Source: Aurantiochytrium sp. KH105
Lineage: Eukaryota > Sar > Bigyra > Thraustochytrida > Thraustochytriidae
Assembly (NCBI GenBank): GCA_003116975.1
Contig: BGKB01000074.1
Span: 1 to 64,000 of the forward strand
Length of the DNA stretch: 64,000 nucleotides
Reading direction: 5' to 3'
In this document: positions 46,942 through 58,400 of the stretch, one piece after another
Layout of the letters: each line of letters begins with the position of its first letter
Position numbering within the stretch: the first letter of the stretch is position 1
Position numbers and translations under genes: made by a program
The notes under the pieces: generated by a model
The model's database searches: none
What the model was told of the DNA's origin: nothing
The model's input: the letters and a program-made list of their open reading frames with translations, nothing else

Positions 46942-48849
46942 TCAGACCACAGTCGCGCTTTGCGGCATTTCCTGAGCCATACGGATCTTGGCATCCACAG
47001 GCTCGGAGCCGACAGATGAGGCGTCAGCATCAGAAGTCGCTTGGCGCATCCGAGCAACGTAGATGCCGGCAATGACCAAGAGGAGAAGTCCAAAGATGAT
47101 CGTGGTCACCGTTGTGGCGATTTCCCATGCAGAAGGGTGGCGCGAGGAACCGTTCGTAGAACTGTCGTCAGAAACTGAGCTGAGTGTGATGGTTATTGTC
47201 TCGAGTCTGAGAGTTCCTTCAGTATAGACAGCTACCGGCACGCTGAGGTCCACAGGCTTGTAGTCCTTGGTAAGATCCGTCGTACGCTCACGGTTTCCGC
47301 GATCACCACGAGAGTCATGCCGCTCACCGTTATCGTCATCGCCCCCATCACCGCCGCGGCCACGTCCACGCCCACGACCGCCACGCGTGCTGTTTCCGTG
47401 GCCGTGGTGATCATGTCCATGATGATCCTCGTTGTCATCATCATCGCCGCCGCGACCTCGACCGCCACGCGTGCTATTTCCACGGCCGTGGTGATAATGG
47501 CCCTCAGTATCTCTATCATCGTCAGCATCGCCGCCGCGACCGCGACCGCGACCTCGACCTCGACCGCCACGTGTGCTGTTTCCACGGCCGTGGTGATCGT
47601 GGCCCTCGGTATCTGCACCATCGTCAGCATCGCCGCCGCGACCGCGACCTCGACCACGACCGCCGCGTGTGCTGTTTCCACGGCCGTAGTGATCATGTCC
47701 ATGATGATCCTCGTTGTCGTCATCATCGCCGCCGCGACCACGACCGCGACCAGAGCCACAACGGTGACCACGTCTGCCACGACGATCGTCGTCGCCATGA
47801 CCTCCACGACCACCTCGTCCACCACGGCGCTCTTCATCGTCATCATCGCCCTCGCCACGTCCGCGTCGGCCCCCTTTGGTGCTGTTACCACGAGCACGAT
47901 CTCCACGGGTACGGTTTCCTCGGCCGCCGTGTCCTCGTCCGCCACGGCGATCATCATCGTCATCATCATCTTCTTCATCTTCTTCATCTTCGTCGTCGCC
48001 ATGTCTACCGCGACCACCGCGGCCGCGACCACGTCCGCCACAATCATCGTCCTCGTCATCTTCATCATCATCGTCCTCGTCCTCCAAAAGATCAAATTCA
48101 TCAGCATGCTGAGGCCATACAGCATAGCCAAGATCGCGCAAAGAGTTGACGCTGATCGTGGAGAGCGGCATATCGCGCGCATTCATCGTGCCAGTCATGA
48201 GCTCAGTGTCAAAGACATCTTCGTCCCAATGTGCGACGTCGATAGCATCAGCGCTACGCTCAATGGGAACGCTCGAAGCATCCTCGGGACCACCTGCGAG
48301 AATGTAACCCCAAATACCGCGGCTGCCCACATACGTGTTGTCCTCGATGAGACCGTGCTCAGTCCAGAGGGTACCGATGCCAAGAATGTGGCCAATCTCG
48401 TGCTCGACGAGAGTCTGAAGGAGACCCTTGTAGGCGTACTTGGCTGCGAGCTTGGCGTTAATGGTGATGACGCCGATGCGAGGAAAGTAGGTGCCGTCAG
48501 CGTTGGCAAAGACGCACGGCTGTGCAAAGACACCAGTATCCTTGAGAAGCTCGCTCTCCCCTACGACCTGAACGAGTACGAGAAGGTTGTTGATTTCTTC
48601 GTCCGCCTGGATCGCATAGTCGACGCCGCAAAATTCCTTCAAGTTGACGTCCTTGTCCAACACGAGAGGGTCTTGTTCGCTACGAATGGTTTTACTCCAC
48701 GCTGCTGCGGCATCTCCGAGTGCCTCATTGATGCTATCGGTAGCCTCGGTGGCTTCGTTTTCAATTAGAGTTGTCGTGACATAGTCATCTGCAAGTGCAC
48801 TCTGCGCGCAGAGCGCGGCCAGACAGACCGCAAGCGCAAGAACACGCAT
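46942..48849 (-). CDS. Leishmanolysin-like metalloprotease with RG/NST-repeat stalk, membrane-anchored (copy 1)
   Basis: This 635-aa zinc protease resembles the M8 leishmanolysin family. It has a signal peptide (VLALAVCLAALCAQSALA) and a catalytic domain at about 21-250 with zinc motif HEIGHILGIG at 150-159. A third-ligand candidate His207 sits in VAHWDED, with the Met-turn-like ELMTGTM nearby. The usual long M8 regions are reduced, as in bacterial-type members. After an acidic run (about 255-270) comes a long stalk of Arg-Gly/Asp repeats, in which GRGNSTRGGRGRG recurs several times. Each unit brings an NST N-glycosylation sequon. One membrane helix (TTIIFGLLLLVIAGIYVARM) and a short tail containing PVDAKI end the protein. 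It probably acts at the cell surface. It is convergent with the vWA gene and paralogous to 51095-52300. Confidence 0.82.
   Translation of the reverse strand: MRVLALAVCLAALCAQSALADDYVTTTLIENEATEATDSINEALGDAAAAWSKTIRSEQDPLVLDKDVNLKEFCGVDYAIQADEEINNLLVLVQVVGESELLKDTGVFAQPCVFANADGTYFPRIGVITINAKLAAKYAYKGLLQTLVEHEIGHILGIGTLWTEHGLIEDNTYVGSRGIWGYILAGGPEDASSVPIERSADAIDVAHWDEDVFDTELMTGTMNARDMPLSTISVNSLRDLGYAVWPQHADEFDLLEDEDDDDEDDEDDDCGGRGRGRGGRGRHGDDEDEEDEEDDDDDDDRRGGRGHGGRGNRTRGDRARGNSTKGGRRGRGEGDDDDEERRGGRGGRGGHGDDDRRGRRGHRCGSGRGRGRGGDDDDNEDHHGHDHYGRGNSTRGGRGRGRGRGGDADDGADTEGHDHHGRGNSTRGGRGRGRGRGRGGDADDDRDTEGHYHHGRGNSTRGGRGRGGDDDDNEDHHGHDHHGHGNSTRGGRGRGRGRGGDGGDDDNGERHDSRGDRGNRERTTDLTKDYKPVDLSVPVAVYTEGTLRLETITITLSSVSDDSSTNGSSRHPSAWEIATTVTTIIFGLLLLVIAGIYVARMRQATSDADASSVGSEPVDAKIRMAQEMPQSATVV
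47300..48070 (-). repeat. Tandem repeat encoding RG/Asp-rich stalk
   Basis: Units of about 60-100 bp encode GNSTRGGRGRGRG-type blocks, alternating with DDD(D/N)E-H-H(D/Y)HHG blocks. Short GAC/GAT runs surround them. The repeats create long antisense frames that are not genes. Confidence 0.9.
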
Positions 48850-51094
48850 GCTCGACAGGCTTGGAGTTTTCCTTGTCTTAGAATCCTTGGTGTTTCAGTT
48901 TTAATTTTGGTTCTAATGTTGAGGCGCTCTTGCGTTTCAGGTTTGCTTTCGAAGCGCTTTGCCGCGCGTTTATTTTTCCTGGAGATCATCTCCTCTTCCG
49001 GCCGATGCCGGCACAAAGCACACGCTGGGGATTGCAATCTTCCTTGGTGCCGGGAAGCGTGCGGTCAAAGTCGGGAAGAAGGCGGCGGCCATTTCATGCA
49101 CGGGCATCTTCCAAGTAGGGCAGGGCAGCGCTAACCAGCTAGACGTAAGAGGGCGAACTGATCGCGACAGTAGCTTGGCGAATTCCTGGCCAGCCTTGGT
49201 AGACGTGCCATGCGCGAGTGCATCTGCTTTCCGCGGCGCAGTTGCCCTGTTCTTCCCCGGGACCCGAGTGTAGCCTTGGCTGGTTGGTCGACGAGCGCAC
49301 GACACGGGTCAACGCCGCATCGTGCCGACTGATTTTTTCCCCTGAGCAGACGCCATCGTCATTCATCTCCTTCATTTCATCTGCGCGTCACCTCCACCCA
49401 GCTTTATTCTGTGTTGAATCGTACATATCCTCATACCTACCGCCGTGGAATGCTCGTGTCCGGTCTTTTGTTGGCCCGCTCGGCTGTCCATTCACGCTCT
49501 CCAGCTCCGAGTCGCAGTCGCTCGCTCGCCCGCTCGCTCGCTCGCAAAAACCAGCCGATCCTCGGGCAGTCGAGCCGGACCCCCGCCCAGCCATCTGCGG
49601 CCCGCACCGGACCCGCTGTGGTCGCTTTCTCTCCCTGCTCTTTTGGGGCAAGGCTCTGCATGCGCGCGTGCGGGCACGCGAGGGTCGCGTAGTGTGGTAT
49701 GTATGCGGGGCGGCTCTCGTCCACTGTGGGCCCTGCCGGTTCAAGATGGCGCCCCCCCGCGCACGTGCCGGCTCGTGGCGCCTGCGGCTGCGGGTCTTCG
49801 TATAAAGAGCAAAGATAAATTGCAACTGCAGGCGTCATGTACATCCTTCTCACGAGCCCAAGCTCGAAATTGCGCGGCTCCGAGAATGGCAAACGTAGCC
49901 GGGCCGCAAGAGGCGCGTAAACTTGAGGGGAGGGAATGGGCGAACCGGGCCGCGGCAGCATGCGTCACCCACGGTTTGGGGAAGTCCGCCACGGCTGGGG
50001 AAGCCCAAATGCAAGCAGCTGCAGCATCCTGAGGTATAGACGGAGCTGAGTCCGAAGACGACCCTGAAGACGATCGGTGAACCAATGGCAATCAATCACG
50101 GCCATGACCATGATTGGTTCGATTGGATGGCTGACGCGGCTCGCGGTGCCTGGGACCTTGCGAGGATTGGAAGCCCGAGGCTGCAGCGGGCGGGACGGCC
50201 ACTCGCTAACACCGACCGCCGCCGATGCTCAATCATCAATGGAAGGTAGATTGATTTGATGACGATGCTGATGACAACGGAGATTGCTGGCTGGCATGAA
50301 AAGTGCAGACGAGGGCGATGCGTGCGCGAAGATAGATGAACCAAAGAACAGACGCCCGAGAAACTTCAAAATGAATGAACGAATAGTTTTCACCGAACCT
50401 CTCGGTCAGCTTCTCGGTCCTTGGGCCAGCTATCTTTCCCCTCAAAGAATACGCCGCAGTATTCATGCAATGGTGAATGAAACAAGTAAAGTATGCGTGC
50501 AGCAGCAGCGAAAGCCGTGAGCTGAGCTGACAGTGAAGCACACAACCAAAGTCAGTGTTCTCACTCGATTTTCATCTCCGGACACAAGAAGCTGAAATCC
50601 GTCTGCCACTGCTGAAGTGTCAGTGAAAAAATTAATTCGCCCCTTGCAGCGTTCGTTGTTGCTTTCGGCCCAAGGCTCAGTTTTTTTGTTGAAAAGGAAA
50701 AGTGTTGACCCTCCATTTTGGAGATCATGAGGAAAGAAATCAGTCAGAACATTTTGTTTTCTCTCTCGAGTCGGCGAGGATCTCGCGAGCCAATTTGCTT
50801 GCTAGCTATCTACTATAGGGCACGTCGTTAAAGCAAGGCGTGAGCCCTCAAACTATTCGTCGATCAGCCTGCCATTAATTCCCCTCCCAGAGGAATGGTG
50901 GCTTGGCATACTCAGATCCGTCCAAAGTGGACCAGATCGCTCACTCATCAATCAGGTCAGATTGCTGCTATTTTTGCGCGCAGCATGCGTAAATCAAATT
51001 GAGAGGCCCTTTGAAGAGGAAGAAGAAGCTCTCTCGGGCGTTCGATGGTCAAATGACCAAGGTGGGTGGGTGTGTGGAAAGGTGGTGGATTGTT
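48850..51094. other. 2.2 kb intergenic region
   Basis: This lies between the two metalloprotease genes. Open frames on both strands lack domains. A small inverted repeat, GAACCAAT (50079-50086) and ATTGGTTC (50113-50120), contains CCAAT-box-like arms. No gene can be supported. Confidence 0.5.
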
Positions 51095-52300
51095 TTAGAC
51101 GGCCTCGATGACAGAAGCAGTCGTGACGGGCGCGGCCGGGTTGGTCGCAGTCTCGTCGATTTTGGCGTCAACAGGAGCAGAAGAATCTGTTGTCGCCTCT
51201 GCAGCGGCAGCAGCGCGCATGGCCTTGCGCGCCTTGTTGCGGTACCAGCAGCAACAGGCCGAAGTCACCGTGAGAAGCACGAAAAGAAAGGCGGCAATGG
51301 TCGTAACGGCGATTTCCCAAGAAGAAACCTTGTCGTCGTCCATGGCAATGTACTCTACCGTTCCGTTCAAGTCAGTAAATACAGCCACGGGTTCGCTCCT
51401 GTTGATCATGATATGGTCTCCCTCAAAGTTGACAACGTCATCGTCATCCTCGTCAATCGTGGAGTTCTCGCTGCTGGTAGAAAGCGAGACGGCAGCCGAC
51501 TTGGACGAGGAAGGCACAGAGTAGCTCTGGGCCTTGCTGACCTTGACCTTGTATCCGAGGTCCTTGAGGGAGGAAACCGTCATCTTGGAGAGTGGGTTCG
51601 ACTTGCCGCTGTTAAGTGTTCCGGTCATGAGCTCGTTGCTAAAGGTAGACTCGGACCAATGGGCTCCCTTGGTACCAGAGCCTCCAGTGCTTTGCACAGG
51701 GACCGAGGTCGCGCTGGAAGGTCCTCCAACAAGAGCGTACCCGTCGACGCCGTTCTCACCATTGTAGACGATCGAGGACGAGCCGGACGTGAGATCCTCG
51801 GAACTCCAGAGGGTGCCAAAGCCGAGGACGTGGCCCATTTCGTGGGTAATGACCTCCTGAAGCGTGCCCTTGGTGACCATGCGGTCCATGTCGGCGCTGT
51901 CGAGGTTCATAATTCCGAGGCGCGGGAACCAGTAGCCATCGGTCTTGCTGAACATGCAAGGCCCGGCGCTGCCCAGAACACTGCCGACACCATCAATGGA
52001 TGTGATGGAGACGAAAATGATGAGATTCTTGATCTTTGAGCCCTTGGCAAAGGTGTAGTCAACGCCGCACGAGTTGGAGACGCTCATTGCCTTGGAGTTG
52101 GTGATGGTGGGGAGCTTGGTCTTGATAATCTTGGACCAGGTCTTGGCCGCCTTCTTGAAGGCTTTGGTGACGGCGGCCTTTTGCGACGACTCATTCTCGA
52201 CAATCTTGAGCGTAATGTAGGCTCCCGAGGCTGCCGGGGCGCAGCACAGCAAGCACGCCAGGACGGCCACCAGCACGCTGCACACGCGTCTCACCTGCAT
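51095..52300 (-). CDS. Leishmanolysin-like metalloprotease, membrane-anchored (copy 2)
   Basis: This 401-aa paralogue of the protease at 46942-48849 lacks the long repeat stalk. It has a signal peptide (VLVAVLACLLCCAPAASG) and a catalytic domain with HEMGHVLGFGTLW at about 153-165, His214 in GAHWSES and Met225 in ELMTGTL. The two share CGVDY, FPR(I/L)GI and SLxDLGY landmarks. A short Ser/Asp-rich stem leads to one membrane helix (EIAVTTIAAFLFVLLTVTSACC) and a cytosolic tail with PVDAKI, exactly as in copy 1. Conservation of this tail motif in proteins with such different stalks suggests a trafficking or anchoring signal. The start is set by the signal peptide. Confidence 0.85.
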   Translation of the reverse strand: MQVRRVCSVLVAVLACLLCCAPAASGAYITLKIVENESSQKAAVTKAFKKAAKTWSKIIKTKLPTITNSKAMSVSNSCGVDYTFAKGSKIKNLIIFVSITSIDGVGSVLGSAGPCMFSKTDGYWFPRLGIMNLDSADMDRMVTKGTLQEVITHEMGHVLGFGTLWSSEDLTSGSSSIVYNGENGVDGYALVGGPSSATSVPVQSTGGSGTKGAHWSESTFSNELMTGTLNSGKSNPLSKMTVSSLKDLGYKVKVSKAQSYSVPSSSKSAAVSLSTSSENSTIDEDDDDVVNFEGDHIMINRSEPVAVFTDLNGTVEYIAMDDDKVSSWEIAVTTIAAFLFVLLTVTSACCCWYRNKARKAMRAAAAAEATTDSSAPVDAKIDETATNPAAPVTTASVIEAV

Positions 52301-52534
52301 CTTGTCTGCTCGCTGTCGCTGCTTCCGTATCCTCTACCCTCGCTCTTGCTCCTCGTCTTCGTCTCCGTCTTCGTCTTCTCTGCCGCCCTCGTCGTTGTCG
52401 TCGTCGTCGTCACGTGCCGCTTGTGAGTGTCTGCTCTGCTTTCGTCTGTGTCTCTCGCTGCAAATGAGCGACCTCGACCACCCACCAGCGATCGGGGCAC
52501 CTTCGTTTCTGCTGGCTGCTGCCTCGCTTTTTGC

Positions 52535-52567
52535 TTTCTTCTTCTTCTTCTTCTTCTTCTTCTTCCT
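52535..52567. repeat. (CTT)n microsatellite
   Basis: A run of about eleven CTT/TTC trinucleotides in non-coding DNA. Confidence 0.9.
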
Positions 52568-52844
52568 CTGCGCGCGGTGCGTGGCTCGCCTTCGCAGGTT
52601 CGGGCTTTGCTCGAGTGAGGTCCAAGGTGTTCTGGCTTTGCTCTGCTCGGCTCCGCTCCGGCGCGCACCTGCAGCGCGCGCTCGTGCTTTCACGCCATAC
52701 TAAATCCCCCTCTTTTCCGGGCGAAACGGCGAGGCCCTCCCTGCTTGTCCAATAGTACGCCGCGCGCTTTCCACGCTCCGACCGCCGACCTGCGACCGCC
52801 GCCTTCGGCCCGCCTGTACACGCGCGCGCGCGACTCCCTCGCGT

Positions 52845-52950
52845 CGAATCGCGTCGAGTCGCGGAGCGGAGTCGAGTCGGGTCGAGTTGGGTCGAACGAG
52901 ACAAGTCGAGTCGAGTCGAGTCGAGTCGAGTCGAGCCGAGTCGGGTCGCA
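52845..52950. repeat. (GAGTC)n pentanucleotide array 1
   Basis: GTCGA/GAGTC units, perfect at about 52905-52935 and degenerate on both sides (GTCGGGTCGAGTTGGGTCGA). A second array of the same unit and orientation is at about 56903-56945. Confidence 0.9.
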
Positions 52951-55900
52951 AGGAGGCGAGGCGAGACGAGCGGAGGAGAGGAGACCCCTCGCACAAGCTC
53001 TTTTCTCTCTCCTCCCTTTTACATACTTCCTTCCTTCCATCCTGGGACGGCTTGTACTGCGGCTGCTATAACTAACTATCATTTTGTGCAAGCTCCTCGC
53101 GCCGTTTCCTTCCTCCGTTCGTTCGATCGTTCGATCGGTCCTTCCTCCTCGACCTCGCACGTCTCTCGCGCCGACTCGACGCGGCTCAGGTTCGCCTCCA
53201 TCGACCTGGCCTTCCTTCTGATCAAGGACGGCCACCATTGACACCCTCGCGTCGCACTTCAACCAACTTGCAGTTGGTTGGCTGCTTGGTTGAATGAACC
53301 ACGGTCGACGAATCAGTCTCTCTCCGCTTTCTTCTCGGCCCCGAACCTCCAGGCCTGGATGGAGCTCTCGAGTCGATCCACGATGGACCTCGCACCGAAG
53401 TGCAGCGGCCACTGCGGCTGCTCGAGCTCTTGCTGTGCACCATCTCCTCCATCCATTCATCTCTTTTCTTTCATCGCTCGCATGCCACCCATCCCGGGCC
53501 ACGATTCCATCCATTCTTTCACGCCTTTTCTTCCGCGCGAGGCGTCTCGAGAAGGCGCTCCAGCAGCTCGAGGGCGCCTCCGACGCCTGCCAGGACCATC
53601 AACATCTCGCCTACATCAACCAATGGCAACCTCATCAACACCGCCAACATCATTATCATCGTCAACATCATCACCATCACCGCCACGAATGAATCCATGC
53701 GTGCATGCTCCGCGTGGCACGGCTCGCGGTGCGGCTGACCCTCGGGGTTCCATCCGTCCTCCCTGACTCGGCTCCTCGCTCGCTCCGCACGCACGCGCCT
53801 CGCCTCGTGCACATCCCGCACACGCAGCACCCGCCCTCCTCGCCGCCGCCGCGGTCGCCCTCGCGGTCGCCCTCGCGGTCGCCCTCGCGGTCGCTCTCGC
53901 GGTCGCTCTCGCGCGTCGCAGCCGCGGCCTCGGAGCCTCGCCCTCGCAGCCGCACGTTGCCTCGCCCGCCGGAAGGAAGGAAGGGAGGAAGGAAGAAAGG
54001 AAAGTGAAAATAAACACTGGCCGCAAAGAAGTGGGAAAAGAAAAGACACTGCGCGTTACTTGCACAGTAATAAGGGAGGGATCAGCGGCCTGCGGTTGGG
54101 TTACGGTTACCGGCGGCCGCTAGGTAGACGCTAGGGGGTCGTAGGCGGCGGTGAATTGGTGCACGCGCCGGAAAAGACCCCGGGCTCGTGCCGCGTGCCC
54201 TGCCTGCAGAGCCGCGTGCAATGCCGTGCCATGCGCCGCCGGACGTGCAGGGAAAGAGGGCGCTATGCTCGCTCGATTGGCTTCTCGCTCACTCGCTCGA
54301 TCGATCGATCGCGTTAGCGGCGGACGGGCCGACGTCGAGAGGGTCGATCGGCGGGTCGATCGTTCTGGCTGAAAAACCAAGGGAAAAAGCAAGATCAGAA
54401 ACCCTCTTGAACGAACTTCTTGACCAGTCTATATTTACACACATCGAGGGAGCGAGCCGCCGACGAACTCGGAGCGCTCCGCGACCGGCATGGCGCGAGC
54501 CTTCCTTCACGGCCTTTGCTCTGCCGCCGCCACCCACAAAGCAAGCCCCTGCCATTGGTCTTGCTTGGCCACGGACACAGGCACATCGCGAACCCACAAC
54601 TGCCGAGGTGACCTGCAGCTGACCATTTTTTGATCATCTACGCACCCGTCCGCAATGATCCCCCAAAGAGCCTCTTCTCGACGCCAGACTCTCCTCGCGC
54701 TGCAACAAAGCTGCACTTGCTGCTGCAGCTGCTGCAGCTGCTGCTGCGGCGCGGGCTTCGTCCGGCCGACGCGCAGGGCGCCGGCCGCTGCGTCGCAACA
54801 GCTAGCTGCAACAGCTCTGTCGAGAAGCAGCGGAGCGGCAAGCTGCAGCTCCGCGCGGGGGCTCCGTCGTCTCGTCTTGGTCACCCCTCGCCCTGCGCTG
54901 CTGCCGCGCACCGAGAAAAAATCAAGCTCGCACGACGGACGCGCCGCGCATGATCGCATGATCGCATGATCGCATGCGCGGCGGCACGTCGCGGAAAGGC
55001 TCTCTGCCGCACGTCGCGTGTCGCGCGCGTGGCGGCGAGCCGCAACAGGACCGACGCCGCCTTCGCAGCGCGAGCCCTTGGGTCATTTTTCCATGTACAA
55101 AAGCCAACTCACCAATTGCTGCGCCTCGCAACCGCCGCCGCCTCCGACTGCGACGCGCTCTCGCGCTCTGTGCCAGCTTGAACCAGAAGACTGCGCTCGT
55201 CTTGGCCATTTCCACCCCGCTTGAGATGATCTTCTCCATCTCATCTTGAACCCGATCTTGAACGTCTCCATCTTCGAAGTCGTATCTCGATTTCGTATCT
55301 TGCCTTTCTCCAGCCTAACAGTAAGCACGACGTCCTGCATCGACGCGCTCCAAGCCGACTTTCTTTCATCTTATCTTCAACTCATCTCATCTTGAACTCA
55401 TCTCAACTCGGCCGCGTCCGCGATCAAGCTCGCCAGGCCAAGGCCTGCAGTGCCTGGCTGCGCACGTGCCGCCGCGCGTGGCATGCAGGAGCTGCTCCGC
55501 GACGGCCCGTGCGGGCGGCTGCGAGGCCGCCGGGTAGTTGAGGGAAGCGGACCAGACGGACCCGCTGCCGCTGCCGGCCGTGGCTAGGCCCCTATCCTCC
55601 TCCTTCTCGTCGTCGTCGTCATCGCTATTGATCTGATCAGATCCAGGGCGGCCGATCATCAAGATCAAAAAACCAACATCGGAAAGAGAACAACGGCAAC
55701 AAAAAGAAGAAGAATGTGTTTCGTGTGAAGTTCTGCGTGGGCGGCAAGGAAAATTGTCGATTATCACAGCCGTTGTCGCCCTCGAAAGGCTCAACCTTCT
55801 TACCTGCGTTGGACTTTCCATTCCAACTTGAACGTGCACTCGGGAAAGACCAACAACAACTTGAAGAAATGAAAAACATCGCCTCCATCTTCTTTTTTTC

Positions 55901-56899
55901 CTTTTTCCTCTTTTGCAAGCCCACCTGAATCGGCACGTGCGCCTTGGATCGACTTTTTGTCCGCCTTCTGCAGTTGCTCCCCGCAGCTCGCCTTCCCCCC
56001 CAGCTCTCGCTCGCCCTTTGAAAATTCGGCGGCACGCATCGCCTGTGTCCCCACCGCGCCCCGCAGATGTCCCACAGAGTCAGTGCCGGTTTCGCACGGC
56101 CGCTATAATAGAGAATATACTGATAGACCAAGGATAAAACCGTAGAGCCGGGCCAGGCCGCGCCGCCGCCTCGCATCGCTCGCTTCGATCGCCTCGTGCC
56201 GGCGCGAGCTTGTTGCGATAATCCACGCCCACGCTCGCGCCCACGCAGACGCAGACGCAGATGCGCAAGCGAGCGAGCGGAGGCCCTTCCTCTCGCGCGA
56301 AGCTGTGCGAGCCCTGGATGGGCGGTAGGTAAGGCCGCGGCAGAGTTGGCGAAGGAGGGGCCGACTCGCGACGCAGACCCGGTCTCGCAGCCGCGCGTTT
56401 CCGCGGCCAAGGCGGGCAAGGACGGAAGGCATTGCGAGAGCGAGGGCAGGAAAAGGTATCGGAAAAAGAAAAAGAAGAAGAAGACGAAAAAGAGGTATGA
56501 GCCCGGCTTCCGGACCCAGAGGATTATAGAGTAGGATGTCGAATGCGATGAAAAAATGCATTTCATGACAAGATCAAGAAATGGTCGAGATCCAAGATCT
56601 GGATGAAACAAATCAATCAATCGTCTGCGTGCGTGATGACTGAGAGCAACATGCAACTTCTCCAAGATCGGGATCGTGGCCGCACCGCGTGAATTATTAA
56701 AAATTAACGTGAAGGGAGACGCAGCCGCCCGCCGTGCAGGTGCAGAAAGGTGGATAAATAACCGCCGTGAGCCCGTTCGGGCGCGGCTCCCAAACAGCCC
56801 ATCTGTAGCAAGCTCTTGTGCCGCGCGATCTTGGAGAATTTTGCGTTACCAACCAACGGCCGGCCGCAGCCGGTTGGCACGGCCAGCAAAGATCGCGCG

Positions 56900-56975
56900 A
56901 GGAGCCGAGTCGAGTCGAGTCGAGTCGAGTCGAGTCGAGTCGCGTTGCGTCGCGTTGCGTCGAATCGGTTGAGCT
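56900..56975. repeat. (GAGTC)n pentanucleotide array 2
   Basis: This is the same unit as array 1 some 4 kb upstream. A perfect GAGTC run decays into GCGTTGCGTC units. Confidence 0.9.
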
Positions 56976-57526
56976 CCGCAATCGTGGCCAAAGCCTCCTC
57001 TTTCTCCGCCAGCGCCGTCTTTCTTCCACTGTTGGTTTGTTCGTCAACATTGTTGCTGCAGCTGCAAATCGCCTCGTTGCTGCTGATGCTGCTGCTGTTC
57101 TTGCTGCCGGCGAGAACGAGCAAGCTTACCTAAATCTTGTGCACTTGTGACAGGATAGACACAAGAAGCCTGGGTTCGGAAGCGGCGACGCGACGCACCC
57201 ATGCGGATTCGGCCATTCGGGACAGGCCTTCTTCCACACCAAAGCTGCGCTCCTTGCCCATCGACACAACCATGTTTCATTTCGTTTGTTTGTTTTTCAG
57301 AAGCACACGAACGAGGTCCAGATGGTAATTCTGAGAGATTCATCGCAGCCTCTCCAGAAGATCACCAAAAAAAATAATCGATCAATCGATCGATCATCCA
57401 TCCGTCCATCCATCCCGATTCAAATTCGACATCAATCTCGACTTCGACTGTGGCCCCAATCTCAATCGTGTCTCTACAATTCCTACCCGGCAACGACGGG
57501 TGTCTCAAAGTCATCGCATTGTCGTC

Positions 57527-57552
57527 CGATCGATCGATCGATCGATCGATCG
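57527..57552. repeat. (GATC)n microsatellite
   Basis: A perfect GATCGATC run in non-coding DNA. Shorter ones lie near 54297-54311 and 57377-57393. Confidence 0.9.
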
Positions 57553-58356
57553 GTCCCAGACTGATGATGATGATGATTTCGGCACAGGCTGTGCGACGCG
57601 CTCGCTGCGGCTGTTCTGCTGCCGGTCGCACGACCCCGCCGCCCATAACCCGCCGCCCATAGTATGTCGATCGAATCCGAAAGTCTCTCTCGAAGACGCC
57701 GAACACGGACGTTTTATACGCGAGCGGGTCCCCTTGGCCCGGCGCGTTCAGTGAGCTGCGGCGCAGCCTCCTCCACCAACCTCAAAAACTCTGCAAAAAC
57801 TCGGCGTCGCGAACCCAGGTCTGGCCTCGTCATGAACCTGGCCGTGGTCTGGCAGGCGCACGCCGGGTCCCTCGCCCTCGCTCGCTTCCGCGCGAGGCGC
57901 TTCGGCGCATGGCGCCCTGCCGCTGCGAGACCCGAAATGCTCTTTGACGGCGCTCCCGACGCTGAGCGCGGGCGAGCCGTCGCCGAAGCGACATCGCTCA
58001 GGCGGAGCCAGGAAACCCTCCGACCCACCGGCCCGCCGACCAACTCCGCCGGCCCACCAGCCAACCAATCGCTCGAGGCTCACGCGGCGAGATTGCTGGC
58101 AGCCTAACCTGAGCAGCAACAGCAGCAGCAGCTAGCTAGCTGCCTGGGATGGAGGACGCCTCCCCGCGCTCGTGATGATGATGATGACGATGGTGAACGC
58201 TCGAGAAGGGGCTCCGACGAAGACGTCATTGACGTGCAAGAGGGCGCCAAGGACAGAGAAGATGATAAGCCTGGAGTCCACTTCAGGCTTGTGCGCATCT
58301 GCATCGTGCGTAGGATCGTGACGAAACCGACGGCCCGGACAAGTCGAACGCGCCAG

Positions 58357-58400
58357 GCTTGCTTGCTTGCTTGCTTACAGTTGTGTGCTTGCTTGCTATC
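58357..58400. repeat. (GCTT)n microsatellite
   Basis: GCTTGCTT units, interrupted once. The same tetranucleotide occurs near 131-170, 8126-8171 and 11861-11905. Confidence 0.85.

Noticed and set aside
47317-48768. 483-codon plus-strand open frame rich in Thr, Ala, Ile and Val
   Set aside because: It is the exact antisense of the RG/Asp repeat of the metalloprotease gene. The repeat codons leave the opposite strand free of stops.
52690-53514. 274-codon minus-strand frame with SARLDSTRLD-type repeats
   Set aside because: It is a translation of the (GAGTC)n array and GC-rich flanks.
54097-54112. GGGTTACGGTTACC, a telomere-like look
   Set aside because: There are only two imperfect units, not a repeat array, and it is internal to the sequence.
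55637-56665. 342-codon minus-strand frame with a Phe run
   Set aside because: It is low-complexity, encoded by homopolymer and purine repeats, with no recognisable domain.
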